A DNA stretch of 64,000 nt, taken from NCBI GenBank assembly GCA_963740255.1, contig CAVUDO010000006.1:496001-560000 (forward strand). Reading direction: 5' to 3'. A program made the position numbers and the translations under genes. The DNA comes from CAVUDO01 sp963740255. Its GTDB lineage: Bacteria; Actinomycetota; Actinomycetes; Mycobacteriales; Cryptosporangiaceae. Position 1 is the first letter of the stretch; every line of letters begins with the position of its first letter. The notes beneath the pieces are model-generated. The model was not told the origin of the DNA. It worked only from the letters and a program-made list of their open reading frames with translations, and made no database searches. Shown here piece after piece: positions 41,946 through 50,080 of the stretch.

Positions 41946-44303
41946 ATGCCCGGGTTCTCGCTCGCCGCCGATGGCGGGGCTGTGAGCCTCAGCAGCGCCA
42001 ACGTGACCTACGTGGTCGTGGTTGCCGCTATCGCCCTGGTCGCACTCGGTGTGGCCGCCGGACTGGTGCGGGTGGTGCTCGCCGCCGGCCAGGGTACGGC
42101 CAGGATGCAAGAGATCGCCGCCGCCGTCCAGGAGGGCGCGTCGGCCTATCTCAACCGACAGTTCAAGACCCTCGGCGTGTTCGTCGTGGTCGCGGTGGCG
42201 CTGCTGTTCCTGCTGCCCGTGCCCGGCGACGACCTGGGCGTGAAGATCGGCAGGTCGGCCTTCTTCGTGGTCGGCGCGCTGTTCTCGGCCTTCATCGGCT
42301 ACGTCGGCATGTGGCTGGCGACCCGGGCGAACGTCCGGGTGGCGGCCGCGGCCAACGACAGCGGCGGGCCGAAGGCGATGCAGATCGCATTCCGCACCGG
42401 CGGCGTGGTCGGCTTCTTCACCGTCGGCCTGGGCCTGCTCGGCGCGGCCGTGGTCGTGCTGGTCTACCGCGGCAACGCGCCGACCGTGCTGGAGGGCTTC
42501 GGCTTCGGTGCCGCGCTGCTCGCGATGTTCATGCGGGTCGGCGGCGGCATCTTCACCAAGGCCGCCGACGTGGGAGCCGACCTGGTCGGCAAGGTCGAGC
42601 AGGGCATCCCCGAGGACGACCCCCGCAACGCCGCCACGATCGCCGACAACGTGGGCGACAACGTGGGCGACTGTGCCGGCATGGCCGCGGACCTCTTCGA
42701 GTCCTACGCCGTCATGCTGGTGGCCGCGCTGATCCTCGGCCAGGTCGCGTTCGGCGAGCAGGGTCTGGTGTTCCCGCTGATCGTGCCGGCCATCGGGGTG
42801 ATCACCGCGATCATCGGCGTCTTCATCACCCGGCTGCGGGCCGGCGACAAGTCCGGCATGACCGCGATCAACCGCGCGTTCTTCACCTCGGCACTGATCT
42901 CCGCGGTGCTCTGCGCGGGCGCGGCGTTCGCCTACCTGCCCGCCACCTTCGCCGAGCTGAACGTGGGCAACGAGCTCAAGGCGTTCGACGGCGACCCGCG
43001 GGTCATCGCGGTCGGTGCCGTGGTCATCGGCATCGTGCTCGCCGCGACGATCCAGCTGCTCACCGGCTACTTCACCGAGACCGGCCGGCGCCCGGTGCGC
43101 GACATCGGCAAGACCGCGCTGACCGGCCCCGCCACGGTGGTGCTGGCCGGCATCACCGTCGGCCTGGAGTCGGCGGTCTACACCGCGTTGGTGATCGCCG
43201 CCGCGGTCTACGGGGCCTACCTGCTCGGCGGCGGCATCGTGGTGCTCTCGCTGTTCGCGGTCGCGCTGGCCGGCACCGGCCTGCTGACCACGGTCGGCGT
43301 CATCGTGGCGATGGACACCTTCGGCCCGATCTCCGACAACGCGCAGGGCATCGCCGAGATGTCCGGCGACATCGACGAGAAGGGCGCCCGGGTCCTCACC
43401 GACCTCGACGCCGTGGGCAACACCACGAAGGCGATCACCAAGGGCATCGCGATCGCCACGGCCGTGCTGGCCGCGACCGCGCTGTTCGGGTCGTTCACCG
43501 ACGCGGTGCAGACGGCGTTCCGGGAGACCGGGGTGCAGCTCAGTTCGCTGACGGCCGCCCAGGCGCTCGACTTCACCGGCGTGCTCAACGTGTCCGACCC
43601 GAAGAACCTGGTCGGCCTCGTCATCGGCGCCTCGGTGGTGTTCCTCTTCTCGGGTCTGGCGATCAACGCCGTGACCCGGGCGGCGGGCGCGATCGTGTTC
43701 GAGGTGCGGCGCCAGTTCCGGGAGATCCCGGGGATCATGGAGGGCACCGCCAAGCCGGAGTACGGCAGGGTCGTCGACATCTGCACGAAGGACTCGCTGC
43801 GGGAGCTGGCCACGCCCGGCCTGCTGGCCGTGCTGGCCCCGATCGCGGTGGGCTTCGGCCTCGGCGTGGGGGCGCTGGGTTCCTACCTGGCCGGCGCCAT
43901 CGCCACCGGCACCCTGATGGCGGTGTTCCTGGCCAACTCCGGTGGCGCCTGGGACAACGCGAAGAAGATGGTCGAGGACGGCGCGCACGGGGGCAAGGGC
44001 TCGGCCGCGCACGAGGCGACGATCATCGGCGACACGATCGGCGACCCGTTCAAGGACACCGCGGGCCCGGCGATCAACCCCCTGATCAAGGTGATGAACC
44101 TGGTCTCGCTGCTGGTCGCTCCGGCGGTGGTCGCGTGGACCATCGGGGACGGCGCCAACACGCCGGCCCGGGTGACGGTGGCCGTCGTGGCGGCGGCGAT
44201 CATCCTCGTGGCCGTCGTCATCTCCAAGCGCCGGCCGATCTCGATCGGCGCCGAGGAGGCCGGTGCGACCGACGCGACACCGGCGGAGAAGCTCGCCGTC
44301 TGA
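41946..44303 (+). CDS. hppA: proton-translocating pyrophosphatase, K+-independent type
   Basis: A 785-residue membrane pump with about 16 helices that couples PPi hydrolysis to proton export. PPi-binding motifs are TKAADVGADLVGKVEQGIPE, DDPRNAATIADNVGDNVGDC and, near the end, DTIGDPFKDTAGPAINPLIK. At the residue that decides K+ dependence the sequence reads GNTTKAITKG, with Lys, as in K+-independent enzymes. The ATG at 41946 follows AGGAGG. A perfect 18-bp terminator follows at 44335. Confidence 0.97.
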   Translation: MPGFSLAADGGAVSLSSANVTYVVVVAAIALVALGVAAGLVRVVLAAGQGTARMQEIAAAVQEGASAYLNRQFKTLGVFVVVAVALLFLLPVPGDDLGVKIGRSAFFVVGALFSAFIGYVGMWLATRANVRVAAAANDSGGPKAMQIAFRTGGVVGFFTVGLGLLGAAVVVLVYRGNAPTVLEGFGFGAALLAMFMRVGGGIFTKAADVGADLVGKVEQGIPEDDPRNAATIADNVGDNVGDCAGMAADLFESYAVMLVAALILGQVAFGEQGLVFPLIVPAIGVITAIIGVFITRLRAGDKSGMTAINRAFFTSALISAVLCAGAAFAYLPATFAELNVGNELKAFDGDPRVIAVGAVVIGIVLAATIQLLTGYFTETGRRPVRDIGKTALTGPATVVLAGITVGLESAVYTALVIAAAVYGAYLLGGGIVVLSLFAVALAGTGLLTTVGVIVAMDTFGPISDNAQGIAEMSGDIDEKGARVLTDLDAVGNTTKAITKGIAIATAVLAATALFGSFTDAVQTAFRETGVQLSSLTAAQALDFTGVLNVSDPKNLVGLVIGASVVFLFSGLAINAVTRAAGAIVFEVRRQFREIPGIMEGTAKPEYGRVVDICTKDSLRELATPGLLAVLAPIAVGFGLGVGALGSYLAGAIATGTLMAVFLANSGGAWDNAKKMVEDGAHGGKGSAAHEATIIGDTIGDPFKDTAGPAINPLIKVMNLVSLLVAPAVVAWTIGDGANTPARVTVAVVAAAIILVAVVISKRRPISIGAEEAGATDATPAEKLAV

Positions 44304-44334
44304 CGCGTCCGGTCCCCTGAGGGGCACAGCTGCG

Positions 44335-44376
44335 GAGAGGCCCGCCGGTCGCCTGGGAGCGACCGGCGGGCCTCTC
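44335..44376. terminator. bidirectional terminator between hppA and a convergent gene
   Basis: An 18-bp perfect stem (44335-44352 with 44359-44376, starting GAGAGGCCCGCC) closes a 6-base loop. It lies between the stops of hppA and the receiver gene and can serve both. Confidence 0.88.
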
Positions 44377-44384
44377 CGTGCGGT

Positions 44385-44834
44385 CTAGTGGTCGTTGCTG
44401 GGAAGCCGCACGACGGTCAGGTAGAAGTCGTCGACCTGCCGGACCACCCGGACGAACTGGGTGAAGTCCACCGGCTTGGTGATGTAGGCGTTCGCATGCA
44501 GGTTGTAGCTGCGCAGCACGTCCTCCTCGGCTTCGGACGTGGTCAGCACCACCACCGGGATGCGCCGCAACGCCTCGTCCGACTTGATCGCGGCGAGCAC
44601 CTCGCGGCCGTCCATCCGGGGCAGGTTGAGGTCGAGCAGCACCAGGTCCGGGGTGGGGGCGCCGGCGTAGGGCTCCTCGCGCCCGAGGAAGGCCATCGCG
44701 TCCACGCCGTTGTTCACCACGTGCAGGCGGTTGTGGACCTTGTTGTCCTGCAGCGCCTCTTTGGTCAGCAGGACGTCGCCCGGGTCGTCCTCGACCAGCA
44801 GGACCTCGATCGTGCGCGCTTCGACGTCGATCAC
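44385..44834 (-). CDS. single-domain response regulator (Rcp1-like)
   Basis: A 149-residue receiver domain without output domain. Acidic pocket VLLVEDDPGDVLLTKEAL, phospho-Asp in DLVLLDLNLPRMDGREVL, Thr in VVVLTTSEAEED and Lys in YITKPVDFTQF. Such proteins accept phosphate from phytochrome-like or other hybrid kinases. The start is GTG at 44834 with GGAGAC upstream. The sensor kinase at 45245 is in the same direction 410 bp upstream. Confidence 0.93.
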   Translation of the reverse strand: MIDVEARTIEVLLVEDDPGDVLLTKEALQDNKVHNRLHVVNNGVDAMAFLGREEPYAGAPTPDLVLLDLNLPRMDGREVLAAIKSDEALRRIPVVVLTTSEAEEDVLRSYNLHANAYITKPVDFTQFVRVVRQVDDFYLTVVRLPSNDH

Positions 44835-45244
44835 GTGGCGTCTCCGGTGTCGTGCGGTCAGGGCCCGGGCAGCGGGCGCCGCGGGTGGGCCCGCGGGCGA
44901 GCCACAGGTGCCGTGAGCTTATGCGCATCCGTCCGGCACCGAGCCACGACGGCCATGCCATCCGGCCATGGCGGCGGTCCGACGACACTGGAGGCAACTC
45001 GCGCGACGACGCCAGGGGAGGTCGGGACACTCCCAGACTGCCCCGCGTTGCCCACGCCGTCGTCCCCGGCCGAGGCGAGAACCTCGCCGTCCGGCCCCGG
45101 GACGGCCAGCAGTGCGTGAGCCGCGCGCGGCACCGTCCACTGTCGAGTCGGCTCGACCACGAGGACCTCCGCCCGCCGCTGACGGTCCAGACGATACCGG
45201 CCGGCCCGCCCGCGGTTCTCCGTGTTCGCTGGGACGCCCACGAC
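44835..45244. other. intergenic region, no convincing gene
   Basis: About 410 bases between the lone receiver gene and the sensor kinase. An open frame on the reverse strand (GTG 45241 to 44858) exists, but its third-position GC is well below that of the neighbours and its sequence shows no domain. The promoter of the receiver gene should be at the left end. Confidence 0.5.
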
Positions 45245-46825
45245 TCAGGTGGGTGGCAGCGGCCGTTCAGCCGGGCGGTGACGGGACTCGTCGGTGACGG
45301 GGAGGGTCCAGCGCACCGTGGCGCCGTCCGTGCGGTCGGTGTCGAGCCAGATCCGGCCGCCGTGGTGCTCGATGATCTTCCGGCACAGCGCCAGGCCGAT
45401 GCCGGTCCCGGGGTACTCGTCCTTCGGGTGCAGTCGCTGGAAGATCACGAACACCCGTTCGGCGTACTGCGGCTCGATGCCCAGCCCGTTGTCGGCGCAG
45501 GAGAAGTGCCACTCGTCGCCGGCCCGTTCGACACCGACCGTCACCCGCGGCGGCTCGGCACCGCGGAACTTCACGGCGTTGCCGATCAGGTTCTGGAACG
45601 TCTGGGTGAGCAGCGTGGGGTTGCCGTGCACGGTCGGCAGCCAGGGGGCGTCCACCGTGGCACCGGACTCCTCGACGGCCGTCGAGAGGCTGTTCAGTGC
45701 CCGGTCGAGGGCGTCCCGCAGGTCGACCGAGGTGAAACCCCCGGTGGTGCGGCCCACCCGGGAGAAGGTGAGCAGGTCGTTGATGAGCTGCTGCATCCGC
45801 TTCGCGCCGTCGACCGCGAACTCGATGTACTGGTCGGCCCGGTCGTCGAGCTGCCCGGCGTAGCGGCTCTGCAGCATCTGGCAGAAGCTGGCCACCTTCC
45901 GCAGCGGCTCCTGCAGGTCGTGCGAGGCGACGTAGGCGAACTGTTCCAGCTCGGCGTTGGAGCGGTGCAGGTCGGCGGTCTGCGCCTCGAGCTGTTCGGT
46001 CTGGTCCTGCAACGCCCGCTGAGCGGTCAGCGCGCTGGCCAACACGGCCACCAGCGAGCTGCGCATGGCCTCGATGTCGCGGGCCAGCGCGGCGATTCCG
46101 GCCGGGCCGACCTCCTGGACCGGGTGTGCCACCTCACCGGCGGCCACCCTGCGTACGTCGGCCGCGACCGCCTCGATCGGGTCCAGCACCCAGGTCTGCT
46201 GCGCCCGCCACAGGGCGAAGCCCGCGAGCACGACGCCGAGCAGTGCCCCCAGCGTCACCAGATACAGCAGCCGGATGGCCCCGATCAGGTCGTCGCGGGC
46301 CCCTGCGCGGGCCGTTGACAGGTCGTCGACGAGTGTGGTGACCGCGAGCCGCAGCCGCTCGGACAGCGGCCGGCCGGCGTCGGGAGAAGGCGCCGGGGCG
46401 CCGGCCCGGACTCCGGCGATGGCCGGTTCGGCATACCGGGTGCGCCACAGGTCGGCGTGGCGCCCGACCTCGGCCAGGTCGGCCCGCAGCGCCGGACGGT
46501 CGCCCAGCAGGGTGTCCAGCTGACGCACGGCGTTCTGTTCGTGCGTGCGGCCACGGCGGTAGGACTCGAGGGCCTCCTCGCGTCGGCTCAGCACGAAGTC
46601 GCTGACGCCCGCCTGTTGCTCCAGGTAGGCGGCCCGGAGTTCGGTGGCCGCGATCCGGGCGGGGCTGATCCGGTCGACCAGCGCCTCGGTGCGGCGCGAG
46701 GTCTGCACGAGCGCCGCGGTGGCCACGACGCCGACCAGCACGATCAGCGCGGTAGCGGCCACCACGGCCCGGGTCAGCCGTTGGCGCAGGGGCCGGGGTG
46801 AGCCCGCCGGAGCCGGCCCGCTCAC
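45245..46825 (-). CDS. sensor histidine kinase with CHASE3-like input and HAMP domain
   Basis: A 526-residue membrane kinase. Two membrane helices (AVVAATALIVLVGVVATAAL near 22 and LLYLVTLGALLGVVLAGFAL near 190) frame a helical periplasmic domain of CHASE3 type. HAMP, coiled coil (LEAQTADLHRSNAELEQFAY) and the H-box YVASHDLQEPLRKVASF follow. The ATPase part has NLIGNAVKFR, SCADNGLGIEP and GTGIGLALCRKI. It begins with GTG in an overlap with the receiver-phosphatase gene and is co-translated with it. Confidence 0.93.
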   Translation of the reverse strand: MSGPAPAGSPRPLRQRLTRAVVAATALIVLVGVVATAALVQTSRRTEALVDRISPARIAATELRAAYLEQQAGVSDFVLSRREEALESYRRGRTHEQNAVRQLDTLLGDRPALRADLAEVGRHADLWRTRYAEPAIAGVRAGAPAPSPDAGRPLSERLRLAVTTLVDDLSTARAGARDDLIGAIRLLYLVTLGALLGVVLAGFALWRAQQTWVLDPIEAVAADVRRVAAGEVAHPVQEVGPAGIAALARDIEAMRSSLVAVLASALTAQRALQDQTEQLEAQTADLHRSNAELEQFAYVASHDLQEPLRKVASFCQMLQSRYAGQLDDRADQYIEFAVDGAKRMQQLINDLLTFSRVGRTTGGFTSVDLRDALDRALNSLSTAVEESGATVDAPWLPTVHGNPTLLTQTFQNLIGNAVKFRGAEPPRVTVGVERAGDEWHFSCADNGLGIEPQYAERVFVIFQRLHPKDEYPGTGIGLALCRKIIEHHGGRIWLDTDRTDGATVRWTLPVTDESRHRPAERPLPPT

Positions 46826-48033
46826 CGGGTCTGCCGGACGTGGGAGAGCACCACCAGGGCCGCGTCATCGGCCAGCGGCCCCCCGTTGCGTGCCTCGACG
46901 GCGTCGAGCAGCTCGGGTGCCCAGCTCGCCGGCGTCGGCCGGGTCGGCACCCGTTCGGCGATCAGGGCCACCAGCCCGTCCTCGCCCAGCCTGGTCCGGC
47001 GGGCCCGGTCGTGCGCCTCGAACAGGCCGTCGGTGTGGAGCAGCAGCGTCCACTCGTCCCGCAGGGCCAGGTCGGCCGTCGGCCAGTCCGGCTCACGGGC
47101 GAAGCCCAGCGCCGGACCGCGCGGGTGACCGTGCGCCTGGGTGACGCCGTCGGCGTCGATACGGATGGGAGCCGGATGGCCGGCCAGCGAGCATTCGACC
47201 GTGCTCCGGTCGGCCGCGATCTTCACCATGCACACCGTGGCGAAGGCGTACGCCGTCTGGCGCTCGGACACCAGCACCCGGTCGAGCACCGGCAGGATGT
47301 TCTCCTGTTCGGCCCCGCAGAGCACGAGCGTCCGCCAGGCGATCCGCAGGCAGACGCCGAGGGCCGCCTCGTCCGGTCCGTGGCCGGAGACGTCGCCCAC
47401 CACGGCGTACACCGATCCGTCCGAGGCCTCGACCACGTCGTAGAAGTCGCCGCCCAGCAGCGCCTGGCGGCGGCCCGGCCGGTACGCCGTGCGCAGGTCC
47501 AGGTCGGGGGCGTCGACCAGGGGGGTCGGCAGCAGGCCCCGTTCGAGCCGGGCGTTCTCCCGGGCCAGCAGCTCGGCCTCGCGCAGCTGGCGCACGGTGT
47601 CCTCGGCTCGGCGGCGCTCGATCGCGAACCGGATCGCCCGGGCCAGCAGCGGGCCGTCCACCTGGCCCTTGAGCAGGTAGTCCTGGGCACCCGCGGCCAC
47701 CGCGGCGATACCGCGGTACTCGTCGGTCAGTCCGGTGAGGACGATCACCGCGACCTGGGGTGCCACCCGCAGCACGTGCCGCAGTCCGTCCAGTCCGTCG
47801 GCGTCGGGAAGCGCCAGGTCGAGCAGCACACACTCGACCTCCCCGGTGAGTGCCGCCGTTGCCTCGGCGAGGGTGCGGGCCCGGGTCACGGCCGTGGGCA
47901 GGGGCACGTCGGCGAGGTACTCCTCGACCAGGAGGGCGTCACCCGGGTCGTCCTCGACCAGCAGCACACGGATCACGTCCGGCCCGCGTCCGGAGTCGGA
48001 CGTGGGCCGGTCCACCGACGCCGTGGCGCTCAC
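46822..48033 (-). CDS. receiver-PP2C protein phosphatase (RsbU-like)
   Basis: A 403-residue response regulator. Receiver domain (20-140): VLLVEDDPGDALLVEEYL, phospho-Asp CVLLDLALPDADGLDG, and VIVLTG with LLKGQVDG. A short coiled coil (LREAELLARENARLERGLLP) joins the SpoIIE-type PP2C domain: LGGDFYDVVEASDGSVYAVV, GDVSGHGPDEAALG, LLLHTDGLFEAHD and DDAALVVL. Such enzymes dephosphorylate STAS antagonists; the BldG-like protein 5 kb away is a possible target. The GTG at 48033 has GGGAGG before it. Confidence 0.93.
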   Translation of the reverse strand: MSATASVDRPTSDSGRGPDVIRVLLVEDDPGDALLVEEYLADVPLPTAVTRARTLAEATAALTGEVECVLLDLALPDADGLDGLRHVLRVAPQVAVIVLTGLTDEYRGIAAVAAGAQDYLLKGQVDGPLLARAIRFAIERRRAEDTVRQLREAELLARENARLERGLLPTPLVDAPDLDLRTAYRPGRRQALLGGDFYDVVEASDGSVYAVVGDVSGHGPDEAALGVCLRIAWRTLVLCGAEQENILPVLDRVLVSERQTAYAFATVCMVKIAADRSTVECSLAGHPAPIRIDADGVTQAHGHPRGPALGFAREPDWPTADLALRDEWTLLLHTDGLFEAHDRARRTRLGEDGLVALIAERVPTRPTPASWAPELLDAVEARNGGPLADDAALVVLSHVRQTR

Positions 48034-48073
48034 CGCCGCCTCCCTGGGGGAATGCCTCCACCGGTCCTCGCCC

Positions 48074-48133
48074 TACCTGGCGCACCGGTACCTGGCGTAC
48101 CGGTACCTGGCGTACCGGTACCTGGCGCACCGG
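48074..48133. repeat. four tandem copies of a 15-bp repeat
   Basis: TACCTGGCGCACCGG, with T for C at one position in the two middle copies, occurs four times without spacing between the divergent phosphatase and lipoprotein genes. Neighbouring units contain CCGGTAC and GTACCGG, so the array can fold into alternative hairpins. It is probably a promoter-region repeat that can change copy number. Confidence 0.85.
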
Positions 48134-48372
48134 ACCGGACAGCAATGCACGTGCGGGCTCAGTACACCACCCGTCCCCGGCTCCGGCCGTGCCGCACCGG
48201 TCCGTTTCCGTCCCCGCGACGCCGCTGTGGACGGCGCCATGGCCGCCGGCCCGTGTCTGGGAGAATCGGGCAGTCGTTGTGCCTGACGCGATCCGACGTC
48301 CCTCGGAACCGCCGAGACACCGTCGGGGCGGGGCAGAGGCAGGCCCCGGCGCAAGAACGGGAAGTGGTGAGG

Positions 48373-48912
48373 ATGCGAGCGAGCCGGAGCGTGCGCATAC
48401 TGCTCGCCGTCGGCATGGCCGGCGGGTTGGCCGTGGGGTGTGGCGGGCCGGAGACGGTCGCCCCCGAGGCGTGGGCGAAGTCGGTGTGCCAGGCGATCAA
48501 GCCGTGGGGGGCGGAGATCGCGGAACTGCAGAAGTCCGCGCAGACCAAGATCACCGCCCAGTCCGACGCCACGCAGACCAAGACGGAGCTGATCCGGCTG
48601 TTCGGCGGGATGGCCCAGTCCACCGAGGTCGCGCTGGGGAAGGTGCGCGAGGCCGGAGTCCCGGACGTCGAGACCGGCGACGAGGTGGCCAAGCAGTTCG
48701 TCGCGGCGCTCACCGCGGCGAAGAAGAGCTTCGCCACCGGCAAGGACGCCGTCGCGGCGCTGCCCACGGACGACACGAAGGCCTTCTACGACGGCGTGGT
48801 GCGGGCGGGCGCGGCGATGAGCCGCGAGAACGCCGACGCGGGCCGGGCCTTCACGGACATCTCCGCACCGGAGCTGGACAAGGCGTTCGACGAGGTTCCC
48901 GAGTGCCGGTGA
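48373..48912 (+). CDS. putative lipoprotein of unknown function
   Basis: A 179-residue protein. The signal peptide ends in LAVGCGG, a lipobox with Cys about 23. The mature part is helical (SVCQAIKPWGAEIAELQKSA, KQFVAALTAAKKSFATGKDA, ELDKAFDEVPECR) with a Cys near each end, as in small actinobacterial lipoproteins. GGGAAG lies eight bases before ATG 48373; GTG 48367 is an alternative. It is divergent from the phosphatase gene. Confidence 0.75.
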   Translation: MRASRSVRILLAVGMAGGLAVGCGGPETVAPEAWAKSVCQAIKPWGAEIAELQKSAQTKITAQSDATQTKTELIRLFGGMAQSTEVALGKVREAGVPDVETGDEVAKQFVAALTAAKKSFATGKDAVAALPTDDTKAFYDGVVRAGAAMSRENADAGRAFTDISAPELDKAFDEVPECR

Positions 48913-48942
48913 GAGTCCCGGAACGCCGGTGACGCCACCGGC

Positions 48943-49953
48943 TCAGCTGGTGCCGTAGTAGGTCCGGGCCCCGGGGTGAAGCTGCACCGGTGCCGTCTGG
49001 TCGGCGGCGGCGCGGTTGATGTTCTTGCCTTCCGGATGCACTTCGGTGAGGTCGGCCTGCCGGTCGAACAGCAGCCGGGCCAGGTCGCCGGCGAGCCGGT
49101 CGGGCATGTCCGCGTGGACGATGATCAGGTTGGGCACGGCGATGGTCGGGACGTCCTCGGCGAGCTTGTAGGCCTTGGCCGGGATCACCGCGGGTCGGTA
49201 GACGTCGCCGTACTTCTGTTGGAGCTTGGGCAGCCACTCGTCCAGGGGAAGGAAGGTGACCTTCGATCCGAGGTCGGCGATCAGGTCGGTGATGCCCCCG
49301 GTCGGCAGCCCGCCCGACCAGAACATCGCGTCCACCGTGCCGGCCTTCATGCCCTGGACCGTGTCGGGCAGCGAGAGGGCCTGCGTCGTCACGTCCTTGG
49401 CCGGGTCGAGCTCCGCGGCGGTGAGGATCCGCAGCGCGATGTTCTCGGTGCCGGAGTTGCGGCTACCGGTGGAGACCCGCTTGCCTTTGAGGTCGGCGAC
49501 GTTGTCGATCTTGGCATCGGTGCGGACGATGAGCTGGGTGACGTTGGTGTAGATGCGGGCCAGCGCCCGGATCGGCTGTGGCCTGCCGTCGAAGGCGCCC
49601 TTCCCCTGGGCGGCGTCGCCGGCGGCGTCGGCCAGGGTGAACGCGATCTCGGAGTCGCCCCCCGCCACTCGCTGGATGTTCTCCACGGACGCTCCGGTGG
49701 CCTCCGCCGTCGCCTCGTAGCCGGGCAGGTTCCTGGTGATCACGTCGGCGTAGCCGCCGCCGAGTTGGTAGTACACGCCCGTGACATTGCCGGTCGCGAT
49801 GAAGAGCCGGCCGTTGTGCCACGGCTCGTTACCGTCCGCATCCAGGTTGGCGGTGTCGCGCTGGATGCCGCACGCGGTGAGGAGCAGCGCGGCGGCCAGC
49901 ACCAGCGCGGCCCGGACCGCAGCGGGGTGCGGGGGGCGATCGAGGCGGGTCAT
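48943..49953 (-). CDS. TAXI-family TRAP transporter solute receptor, lipoprotein
   Basis: A 336-residue periplasmic-binding-type protein with lipobox LLLTACG, Cys about 28. The mature sequence shows the TAXI pattern: FIATGNVTGVYYQLGGGYAD, TGASVENIQRVAGGDSEIAF, LKGKRVSTGSRNSGTENIAL, AGTVDAMFWSGGLPTGGITD. TAXI receptors bind glutamate or other carboxylates and normally serve a fused DctQM permease. None is present nearby. The C-terminus is VQLHPGARTYYG. Confidence 0.92.
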   Translation of the reverse strand: MTRLDRPPHPAAVRAALVLAAALLLTACGIQRDTANLDADGNEPWHNGRLFIATGNVTGVYYQLGGGYADVITRNLPGYEATAEATGASVENIQRVAGGDSEIAFTLADAAGDAAQGKGAFDGRPQPIRALARIYTNVTQLIVRTDAKIDNVADLKGKRVSTGSRNSGTENIALRILTAAELDPAKDVTTQALSLPDTVQGMKAGTVDAMFWSGGLPTGGITDLIADLGSKVTFLPLDEWLPKLQQKYGDVYRPAVIPAKAYKLAEDVPTIAVPNLIIVHADMPDRLAGDLARLLFDRQADLTEVHPEGKNINRAAADQTAPVQLHPGARTYYGTS

Positions 49954-50080
49954 GGACCCACATTCTCATGGAGATCGGTCCGGGACCGCCAGTCCGGCCC
50001 AGGAGGGGCAGCCGGACCGAGCGCGCCGTTCGGCGGGAAGTCCTGCGCGGCGACCCGCCTACGGTCGTACAGTGCCATGG

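Noticed and set aside
44858..45241. Reverse frame of 127 codons between the sensor kinase and the lone receiver
   Set aside because: Many codons end in A or T, unlike all neighbours, and no domain is visible. It could be a fast-evolving gene, but I cannot support it.
48074..48133. CRISPR-like array
   Set aside because: The 15-bp units have no spacers and no cas genes are near, so this is a simple tandem repeat.
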